Below, piece by piece: positions 56,828 to 64,000 of a DNA stretch of 64,000 nt. The translations under genes were made by a program, and so were the position numbers. This DNA is from Prochlorococcus sp. AG-459-A02 (GTDB lineage Bacteria > Cyanobacteriota > Cyanobacteriia > PCC-6307 > Cyanobiaceae): assembly GCA_003212055.1 (NCBI GenBank), contig QCQW01000001.1, positions 1 through 64,000 of the forward strand, in the 5' to 3' direction. The notes below the pieces were generated by a model. The model was given only the letters and a program-made list of their open reading frames with translations, was not told the origin of the DNA and did no database searches. Within the stretch, counting starts at the first letter, position 1. Every line of letters starts with the position of its first letter.

Positions 56828-57343
56828 ATGAAATTCTTAAGATTAATCCCAATTTTATTTATATTTTTTGGAAATTTTCCTTACAAAAATGAAGTTCGTG
56901 CAGAAGTAAAGAATCCACAAGACTTCAAAGTTCTCTCAAATGAGAGTAAAAAGCTTTCCATTTTAAACGTAGAATATTTCATAAAACAAGGTGATAAGTA
57001 TGTTAAGGAAGGGGATTTCGAACAAGCTAAGAACTCTTACTTAGACGCAAGAAAATTAGCAAAGCAACTCGCGTCTTTTTATGCTGATCTAAATTCATCT
57101 TTTAAAGGAGTTGATGCGAGAATACCAAATGAAATGCAAACGAAAGGTAAGAAAATATTACAAATTCAGGCAGAATCAAATGAGAGATTAGCCTCTCTGT
57201 ATATAAAAACTGAAAAGCCTGAGGTTGCAGTACCCTTACTTGTTGAAATAATTAGAATAATGTCACCTAATAGTTCCGAGGGTAAAGAAGCTTATGAAAG
57301 ATTGATTCAACTAGGATTTGTTGAAACAAAATACAAAGGTTAA
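56828..57343 (+). CDS. Conserved hypothetical secreted protein with TPR-like helices
   Basis: Signal peptide-like N-terminus; YFIKQGDKYVKEGDFEQAKNSYLDARKLAKQLASFY. Confidence 0.75.
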   Translation: MKFLRLIPILFIFFGNFPYKNEVRAEVKNPQDFKVLSNESKKLSILNVEYFIKQGDKYVKEGDFEQAKNSYLDARKLAKQLASFYADLNSSFKGVDARIPNEMQTKGKKILQIQAESNERLASLYIKTEKPEVAVPLLVEIIRIMSPNSSEGKEAYERLIQLGFVETKYKG

Positions 57344-57374
57344 TTAAACTTAACTATTAATTAAACTTAACTAT
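57341..57374 (+). repeat. Exact 17-bp tandem duplication upstream of bolA
   Basis: TAATTAAACTTAACTAT x2, starting at the upstream stop codon and ending in the bolA ATG. Confidence 0.95.
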
Positions 57375-57603
57375 GATTACTAAAGCAGAAGTCATTAATT
57401 TAATCACTAAAAAAATTCCAAGCTCTCAAGTTTTTGTTGAAAACCTTAAGGGAAATGATCATTTGCAAGTAACTGTAATTGCACCTGAATTCAATGGATT
57501 ATCATTAGTTAAACAACACCAGCTAGTCTATTCTGCCTTGAAGGAAGAATTAGCTTCAGAGGCTATACATGCACTGGCATTAAAAACAGAAACTCCAAAT
57601 TGA
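57373..57603 (+). CDS. BolA family protein
   Basis: HLQVTVIAPEFNGLSLVKQHQLVYSALKEELASEAIHALALKTETP. Confidence 0.92.
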   Translation: MITKAEVINLITKKIPSSQVFVENLKGNDHLQVTVIAPEFNGLSLVKQHQLVYSALKEELASEAIHALALKTETPN

Positions 57604-57606
57604 ATT

Positions 57607-57930
57607 ATGGACAACCTAACAAAAGATAAAATACAAAAACTGATTGAATCTAATCCAGTAATGGTTTTCATGAAAGGGACAAAATTAATGCCTCAATGCG
57701 GTTTTTCCAACAATGTAGTTCAAATACTTAATTCCTTAGGGGTAGAATTTGGTACGTTTGATGTTTTAAGTGATTTCGCTTTAAGGGAAGGTATCAAAGA
57801 ATATTCAGATTGGCCAACAATTCCTCAAGTTTATTTAAAAGGAGAATTTCTTGGTGGATCAGACATTCTTATCGAGATGTACAACTCAGGATCTCTTAAA
57901 GAAAAAATAGAAATTGAATTAGCGTCTTAA
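57607..57930 (+). CDS. grxD: Monothiol glutaredoxin
   Basis: [45 protein letters not shown]. Confidence 0.95.
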   Translation: MDNLTKDKIQKLIESNPVMVFMKGTKLMPQCGFSNNVVQILNSLGVEFGTFDVLSDFALREGIKEYSDWPTIPQVYLKGEFLGGSDILIEMYNSGSLKEKIEIELAS

Positions 57931-57978
57931 GACAAATAGTAAGTATAAATACTGAATTGATTAATAAAAATTAATATT

Positions 57979-58248
57979 TTAAATCCTTTTTTTATCAAAA
58001 AACCCTTTATTTCCATCTCCATCTGGATCAATAAAACTTGATGGATCTAAAATCCATCTTTCAATTAATCTTTCTAATTTTTCTTGATCATTTTGCTCTA
58101 AACTACTGCAATTCCTTAAGGCTTGAAGATAACCATCACTATATAATTTAAGATCAGATGGCGTATGAAAACGAGTAACTAAGTCCTGGCAAGTATCGCA
58201 AATTGATTGAAAATGACGAATTGCCTTGGGATTTTCAAATGATGTCAT
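57979..58248 (-). CDS. Conserved cyanobacterial hypothetical protein (resembles DUF6761), with C-terminal EF-hand-like loop
   Basis: IRHFQSICDTCQDLV...LKLYSDGYLQALRNCSSLEQ...ERWILDPSSFIDPDGDGNKGFFDKK. Confidence 0.7.
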   Translation of the reverse strand: MTSFENPKAIRHFQSICDTCQDLVTRFHTPSDLKLYSDGYLQALRNCSSLEQNDQEKLERLIERWILDPSSFIDPDGDGNKGFFDKKRI

Positions 58249-58334
58249 AATTCGATAGATTCTGATTTTTATTTAGCATTTGTTATACCTTATTAAGGAT
58301 GATTAAAAATTGCCTGGCCAAACAGTAATTAAGA

Positions 58335-59072
58335 ATGCAATCAACTGAGCAAATCTTAGCTTCAACTCCTGGCAGTTCACAATTGCCTCAGAGCTCTCAA
58401 ACTCCTTCAAGAGTTCTAGTTGTTGAACCTCACCCCACACTTAGAACGGTCCTTGTGCAAAGGCTTCGCCAAGATGGCCATTTAGCTGCAGCAGTAGGAA
58501 CAGCTGCAGAAGCTATTGACTTATGCAGAGAACAATCACCTGACCTATTAGTTAGTGCAGAAATACTCGAGCATAATACTGCAATGAGACTAGCCCAACA
58601 ATTGGGGTCTTCTGTCATAGTTTTAACCGCAAGATCAGGTGTTGAAGCATTAGTAAATCTATTAGATGAGGGGGCAGATGATGTTCTCAGAAAACCTTTT
58701 GGTCTCGAAGAGCTTGCAGCACGATGTAGAACACTTTTAAAAAGGGGGAGGATAGGATTACAAGAAAAAGTTGAGGTTGGACCTCTAGAGGTTCATCTTC
58801 TTTTAAGGCAAGTTACCCTTAGTGAAAAGCCCGTAGAATTAAGTCCTAGGGAGTTTGCACTGCTTTGCGCCCTCTTAATGCCACCAGGAATGGTAAGGAG
58901 CCGTCAAGAGCTCTTAAGGATGGCCTGGCCGCCCTTCAGTGGAGGTCCACGGTCTGTAGATACTCAGGTGTTAACTTTGCGGAGAAAATTAGAACAGGCT
59001 GGATTGGGAGAAGGTGGGGGAATAACCACTGTTAGACAACAAGGTTATCGATTCAGTATTGATAATATTTAA
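58335..59072 (+). CDS. OmpR-family winged-helix response regulator with degenerate receiver
   Basis: RVLVVEPHPTLRTVLVQRLRQDGH...VIVLTARSG...DVLRKPFGLEELAARC; C-terminal PREFALLCALL...RSVDTQVLTLRRKLE...TTVRQQGYRF. Confidence 0.9.
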   Translation: MQSTEQILASTPGSSQLPQSSQTPSRVLVVEPHPTLRTVLVQRLRQDGHLAAAVGTAAEAIDLCREQSPDLLVSAEILEHNTAMRLAQQLGSSVIVLTARSGVEALVNLLDEGADDVLRKPFGLEELAARCRTLLKRGRIGLQEKVEVGPLEVHLLLRQVTLSEKPVELSPREFALLCALLMPPGMVRSRQELLRMAWPPFSGGPRSVDTQVLTLRRKLEQAGLGEGGGITTVRQQGYRFSIDNI

Positions 59073-59575
59073 TTTACAAAAGCAAAAATTTCGCCAATAA
59101 CCATTAAAACTGATAGTAATGTCAGTAATTTATATGTCCATAGTGGTGATATATATGATATTTCATTAGTAGCAATGCCAGTATTCCTCGAAACAATTAA
59201 TACAAATTTTTCGAAATTTTCTACTCTTTGCGGGACAAGGAAATTATCACCTTGATAAGTATTAAAGTAATAAACTTTACTACCCTGACTAGTTGGTAAA
59301 GATTTGATTAACTTAATATCTTTCCACAAAACCTCCCAATTTTTTTTCCCTAAGGTTTTAGAAATAAAGCTTGTTTTATATGAAATTTTATTATCACAAG
59401 TTTCTACATATTCACTCGTTATGTTGATTATTAAATAAAGACCTAAGAAGAATGTAATAATAGAGGGTATTTTTAATCTATCAATTGTGACAAATGGGAT
59501 AGGAATTGTAAGCGCTAAATATAAAGAAACTAATGAACTTTTCACAAAAAAAAGAGTTTTAAACTTTTCTATCAT
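59069..59575 (-). CDS. Hypothetical membrane protein
   Basis: N-terminal paired TM and C-terminal TM; complete ORF between neighbours. Confidence 0.7.
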   Translation of the reverse strand: MIEKFKTLFFVKSSLVSLYLALTIPIPFVTIDRLKIPSIITFFLGLYLIINITSEYVETCDNKISYKTSFISKTLGKKNWEVLWKDIKLIKSLPTSQGSKVYYFNTYQGDNFLVPQRVENFEKFVLIVSRNTGIATNEISYISPLWTYKLLTLLSVLMVIGEIFAFVN

Positions 59576-59593
59576 TTATTTAAAGGGATTCGT

Positions 59594-61138
59594 TTATTCT
59601 GGCAATTTAACACTGTTTATGTTTAATTTTGCACCTATTTTATGAGCACATGCATATCCACTAAAAGCAACTGCATTAAGTCCTTGACCAGGGAAGCATG
59701 AATCACCTACACAATAAAGGTTTTTAATTTTTGTAGTGTTGAAAGGCATTGGCAAAAGTCCAAGCAACTTTTTATTAGGGATTGGTCCATAACTACCTTC
59801 ATATCTTCCAAGAAACTTTTTATGAGTTTTGGGAGTACCAATTTCTTTATGATCTATATTTTGTTCAAGATTAGGAAGAATAGTTGATATTTTTTCAACA
59901 AGAAATGAAAAGTATTTTTCTTTCTTTTGCAAATATTCTTTTCTTGATAGGCCTTCCCATTCACGCATTGATGAAGGTGTAAATGCATGTACTATATGTT
60001 TACCTTTTGGAGCCAAAGAAGAGTCAAGCAAGGTAGGTATAGAAACAAAAATAACTCCTTTTTCACTTTCTAATTCATCCCAATTTTCAACGATTATATG
60101 ATGACAATTAAAATTATCGGTTATTAGATTTTTTTCTACCCCAAGATGAATCGAAACAAAAGAAGGTGAGGGTTTATATTTTTCTGACCACTTATATTCA
60201 CTTTTTGGCACGTTTCTACTCGAAATTAATCCTTTATTGTTATTTTTTAATCCAAATGTATCCCATCTAGTAGAGTTGGATACAATAATGTTGGAATAAA
60301 TCTCTTCTCCATTTGAAAGCTTAACTCCTACCGCTTTCTCATCCTTTATAAAGATCTCAGTCACATTAGCTTTGTATCTAATTTTACCTCCTAATTTTTG
60401 GATCCCAGAAACTAACTTATCTGCTATTGTTCCAACTCCCCCTTTTGGATAATTTATACCTCCAGCATGCCTATCAGTAAAAACCATTCCCGCATTAATC
60501 ATAGGAGTTTTGAGCGCTGGCATTACAGACCAACAAAAACATTCGATATCGATGAATTTTAAAAGTTCAGGATCTTTTATAAACTTTCTCGCAACATCTC
60601 CTGCATTTACTGGTAACCATCTCGCTAACCCTAAACAAGATAATGGAGATTTGAAGAAAACTTTAAAAAGATAACTTGGATCCTCTATTGATAAAAGAGG
60701 CATTGAATCTAAACATTTAAATACACTTGCGCAAGTATCGTAGAATTTCTTGATACCCTTTTTTTCTTTGGGGAAACTCGCTGATAATTTATTTATAAAT
60801 TGCTCATAATTTTTATCTACAGAAATATTAAAATTGTGTGGCAAATGATATTCCAGTTGGACAGGATCAGGGATAGTTTCACATTTTTCATTTACATCTT
60901 TCAAAGCACGAGTTAATAAATTGGTATAACCTTGTTCTCCAAATCCAAATATCATTGAAGCGCCAACATCAAAGGTATAACCCTTTCTCTTAAAAGAGCC
61001 ACCACTTCCTCCTGGAATAATATATTTCTCAAGGACTAAAACTTTAGCTCCCTTAGAAGCTAATTGTGATGCTGTTACTAAGCCTCCTATTCCTGAGCCA
61101 ATAATAATTGCATCAAAATTTTCCTTATTAAATTTCAT
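59594..61138 (-). CDS. crtH: Carotenoid isomerase (CrtISO)
   Basis: DAIIIGSGIGGLVTASQLASKGAKVLVLEKYIIPGGSGGSFKRKGYTFDVGASMIFG; PIPNKKLLGLLPMPFNTT; VGDSCFPGQGLNAVAFSGYACAHK. Confidence 0.93.
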   Translation of the reverse strand: MKFNKENFDAIIIGSGIGGLVTASQLASKGAKVLVLEKYIIPGGSGGSFKRKGYTFDVGASMIFGFGEQGYTNLLTRALKDVNEKCETIPDPVQLEYHLPHNFNISVDKNYEQFINKLSASFPKEKKGIKKFYDTCASVFKCLDSMPLLSIEDPSYLFKVFFKSPLSCLGLARWLPVNAGDVARKFIKDPELLKFIDIECFCWSVMPALKTPMINAGMVFTDRHAGGINYPKGGVGTIADKLVSGIQKLGGKIRYKANVTEIFIKDEKAVGVKLSNGEEIYSNIIVSNSTRWDTFGLKNNNKGLISSRNVPKSEYKWSEKYKPSPSFVSIHLGVEKNLITDNFNCHHIIVENWDELESEKGVIFVSIPTLLDSSLAPKGKHIVHAFTPSSMREWEGLSRKEYLQKKEKYFSFLVEKISTILPNLEQNIDHKEIGTPKTHKKFLGRYEGSYGPIPNKKLLGLLPMPFNTTKIKNLYCVGDSCFPGQGLNAVAFSGYACAHKIGAKLNINSVKLPE

Positions 61139-61161
61139 TTTTGGATCTTTAATAATTTATC

Positions 61162-62574
61162 TTAGTAAATTTTGCTGAGTAAATGGTCTTTTTCAAAAAA
61201 AGCATCAAGTGTATTTTTAAAATCATTTATGGCTTCTGTAGATCTTTCTTGATAAGCTTTGTACCTTAATCTTTTATCTTTTATTCTTTTTGTTAGTTCG
61301 GGAACTAAGCCAAATGAAGCAGGCATTGGTTGGAATTTATTCTTTTTCTGATTAGACAATATTTGATTTTTGTTGCTGATGAAATTTATTAGAGAACCAA
61401 TCATAGATTCATTAGGAAAACTTACTGTTTTTTTACCCTTAGCTAATAAGGATGCATTTATTCCTGCAAGCAATCCTCCTGCTGCTGCCGCTGCATAACC
61501 TTCCGTCCCCGTTATTTGACCCGCTGCAAAAAGGTTTTCTCTTTTCAAAAATTGCAATGTTGGTAAAAGTAATTTTGGAGATTCTAAAAAAGTATTTCTA
61601 TGCATTACTCCAAAACGTACAAACTCAGCCTTTTCTAAACCAGGAATCATCCTAAATATTCTTTTTTGTTCTGACCATTTGAGGTTAGTTTGAAATCCTA
61701 CCATATTTAACAATTTCCCTTCTAAATCCTCTTTCCTTAATTGGACAACTGCATAAGGTCGTTTTTTTAATCTATTTTCCCTATCAAATAAATCTCCCCA
61801 TTTTGGGTTCCACAACCCGATAGATTTCAAGGGACCATACCGCATTGTATCTACTCCTCTTCTAGCAATTTCTTCAATTGGTAAGCAAGCTTCAAAGAAA
61901 TTAGCTGTTTCTTTCTCAAAGCCTTTTAAATTAGCTTGTTCTCCTTTTATTAGTTCATTTCTGAAATTGATGTAATCATTTTTATCTACAGGGCAATTAA
62001 GATATGCCGGATCTCCTTTGTCGTATCTACTAGCTTTAAATACAATCTCTTGATCAATAGTATCTCCATAAATAATAGGACTAGCAGCATCAAAAAAATG
62101 ACATTCATCGATACCTGTAAAAGCTTGAATTTTATAGGACAACTTATCGGCAGTTAGGGGTCCAGTTGCGAGGATCGTTATATTTTCTTTGCTTGGGAGA
62201 TCCAATTGCTCAAATCTCTTGATTTCTATTAAAGGATGCTCAGATAAAGCCTCAGTTAAAGCATTACTAAATTTTGATCTGTCAACCGCCAAAGCACCTC
62301 CAGCTGGAACAGCGAATTTGTCTGCTGTTTGAATTATCAATGATTTAAAAATCCTAAGTTCTTTTTGCAATAAACCTGACGCTCTATCAGGACTTAAAGC
62401 TCCAAAACTATTACTACAAACCAATTCTCCAAATTCACAAGTATGATGAGCTGGAGTTGATTTAATGGGTCTCATCTCAACTAATTTGACTGGTATACCA
62501 GAATTTGCCACTTGCCAAGCAGCTTCAGATCCCGCAAGACCAGCTCCAATAACTATTACTTCTTTATCTATCAA
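61162..62574 (-). CDS. trmFO: Methylenetetrahydrofolate-tRNA-(uracil-5-)-methyltransferase
   Basis: [69 protein letters not shown]. Confidence 0.96.
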   Translation of the reverse strand: MIDKEVIVIGAGLAGSEAAWQVANSGIPVKLVEMRPIKSTPAHHTCEFGELVCSNSFGALSPDRASGLLQKELRIFKSLIIQTADKFAVPAGGALAVDRSKFSNALTEALSEHPLIEIKRFEQLDLPSKENITILATGPLTADKLSYKIQAFTGIDECHFFDAASPIIYGDTIDQEIVFKASRYDKGDPAYLNCPVDKNDYINFRNELIKGEQANLKGFEKETANFFEACLPIEEIARRGVDTMRYGPLKSIGLWNPKWGDLFDRENRLKKRPYAVVQLRKEDLEGKLLNMVGFQTNLKWSEQKRIFRMIPGLEKAEFVRFGVMHRNTFLESPKLLLPTLQFLKRENLFAAGQITGTEGYAAAAAGGLLAGINASLLAKGKKTVSFPNESMIGSLINFISNKNQILSNQKKNKFQPMPASFGLVPELTKRIKDKRLRYKAYQERSTEAINDFKNTLDAFFEKDHLLSKIY

Positions 62575-62580
62575 ATTGGA

Positions 62581-62697
62581 TTAATCCTTGCCCAAAAAGT
62601 CTCTATTAAATTGCTCTCTTGCTGGTTTTTGTATATTAAACACAACCCAAGCTAAAGCAGCGATGACGGGGGCAAAAACTACGATTGTTCTGAGCAT
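62581..62697 (-). CDS. psbY: Photosystem II protein PsbY (38 aa; not in ORF track)
   Basis: Own translation: [38 protein letters not shown]. Confidence 0.92.
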   Translation of the reverse strand: MLRTIVVFAPVIAALAWVVFNIQKPAREQFNRDFLGKD

Positions 62698-62874
62698 TTT
62701 AGAATTTTTTTTATTTATTAAACCATTTTAACTTTTAACTGCAAATTTAGAGAGAAATTTTAATTTTTTAGTCCATAAGTTAAGAATTGTTTTTCTATTG
62801 TTCAACTTGAGATAAAAAGTTGTTTTTTTTACCTTTAAAAGGGATAATTTCAAATGTACTCAATTTTACAAAAT

Positions 62875-62946
62875 GGGTCGCTAGCTCAGCGGTAGAGCAT
62901 CCGGCTTTTAACCGGCTGGTCCTGAGTTCGAATCTCAGGCGACCCA
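62875..62946 (+). tRNA. tRNA-Lys (anticodon TTT)
   Basis: GGGTCGC acceptor / GCGACCC; D-arm GCTCAGCGGTAGAGC; anticodon loop CTTTTAA; T-loop TTCGAAT. Confidence 0.96.
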
Positions 62947-63460
62947 CATTTTCTAAATTGAGTGAAATTTAAAGATAATAAAGATATTCAACAAAAATTA
63001 ACTAAATTTAAAACAAACCAAACAACTTATTTAAAATGTTGTTTTATACATTTTTCTCGATATTTGTTGTTTGAAACAAATGAAATTTGCGAGTAAAAAA
63101 AATAAATCACTATGTTTAAGAATTAATATTGAACCTCAAAATTTATAACTCTTTAAATTATTCATGAATTATTAATTGTGCGGATCAAATTTCAAAAAAC
63201 ATTACTCAAACTTATTAAATCGCAGAGAGATATTGACATAAATTTGTTTTATTTCAAAACTCCAATTCAAATGAGAATTACTTTAATAAAATCCTTAAAG
63301 TAAATACGCAAATAAACCATATCAACACATTTATGTATCATTTTTGCTTTTTTTGAAAATTTAAATAATAAAATCTCAAAAAAAAATAAAAATTAAAAAA
63401 ATACTTTACAAAGCTTCATAAATGCTGTTACAATAATTTACAAATACTTTTTTATTTATC

Positions 63461-63568
63461 ATGACTCCAGAAGCAGAACGTTTTAATGGCTGGGCAGCAA
63501 TGCTAGGTTTTGTTGCAGCAGTAGGTGCATACGTAACTACAGGTCAAATAATACCAGGATGGTTTTAA
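63461..63568 (+). CDS. hli: High light-inducible protein, 35 aa (not in ORF track)
   Basis: Own translation: MTPEAERFNGWAAMLGFVAAVGAYVTTGQIIPGWF*; ExxNGxxAMxGF one-helix LHC motif. Confidence 0.93.
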   Translation: MTPEAERFNGWAAMLGFVAAVGAYVTTGQIIPGWF

Positions 63569-63862
63569 GATTTTTTCTTAAACAATTTTTTTATTTTTCT
63601 AGCACTCAGTTTTAATTAACTCCCCAATATTTTTAACTTTTTTAAAACTTGAAAAAAGGTTAGATATTGTTTTATTAAAAAGGTTGATATTAATTTTTCT
63701 GTTCTAGAAAATTACTTATGATTATTTATAATCTTAAGTTAATTATTGCGAAATCTCACATCATGCTAATTATGTTAGATTTTACTTAAACTGTTTATTT
63801 AAAAATACTCCGTCAAAATATTCAAAGTTTATTTATTTTGACTAGTATTTTACTTATTTTTT

Positions 63863-63889
63863 ACCTTGATACTATCAAGGTTTTTTTTT
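63863..63889 (+). terminator. Rho-independent terminator
   Basis: CCTTGAT-ACT-ATCAAGG perfect 7-bp stem (8 bp with flanking A-T) followed by T9. Confidence 0.85.
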
Positions 63890-64000
63890 ATCTTTATCTA
63901 TATTGTCTAAGCAAGTTGAACATAAAAGATGACCCCTTTTAATCCAAAAAGTCTTAGTAGATCTCTCAATATCTTTTCTACAAATTAAACACTTAAATAT
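63875..64000 (-). CDS. Partial zinc-binding small protein (N-terminus beyond window)
   Basis: Own translation: ...IFKCLICRKDIERSTKTFWIKRGHLLCSTCLDNIDKDKKKP*; CX2C...CX2C. Confidence 0.6.
   Translation of the reverse strand: MFKCLICRKDIERSTKTFWIKRGHLLCSTCLDNIDKDKKKP

Noticed and set aside
63080-63148. 22-codon ORF MKFASKKNKSLCLRINIEPQNL in the tRNA-hli gap
   Set aside because: Too short, Lys/Asn-rich as expected by chance in AT-rich DNA, no evident ribosome-binding site.

Overview
The window looks like core chromosome of a low-GC picocyanobacterium, most likely a high-light-type Prochlorococcus; this is inferred from gene content and AT richness, with no database search run. It is densely packed with housekeeping, photosynthesis, carotenoid and carbohydrate genes: gyrA, crtL-type cyclase, GH57, leuA, folD, crtE, cobB, opcA/zwf, petH, sasA, prs, malQ, clpC, lysA, cdaA, uppS, bioB, lipA, recR, deaD, recD/recB/recC, ycf54, pdxJ, grxD, crtH, trmFO and psbY. 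It also carries two tRNAs (Glu-TTC, Lys-TTT) and a 35-aa HLIP. I saw no CRISPR array, transposase, prophage or rRNA. The most interesting signal is at petH. The ferredoxin-NADP reductase ORF is preceded, out of frame by one nucleotide and across an A9 homopolymer, by a 45-aa transmembrane micro-ORF. A one-base change or slippage would fuse the two into a membrane-anchored FNR. Other points of interest are an OmpR-type regulator without the phospho-acceptor Asp, terminators or palindromes embedded in the 3' ends of convergent genes, three convergent gene pairs sharing a palindromic TTAA stop, an unexplained terminator downstream of hli, and a CpeS-like lyase homologue. I found no clear multi-gene system of unknown type.
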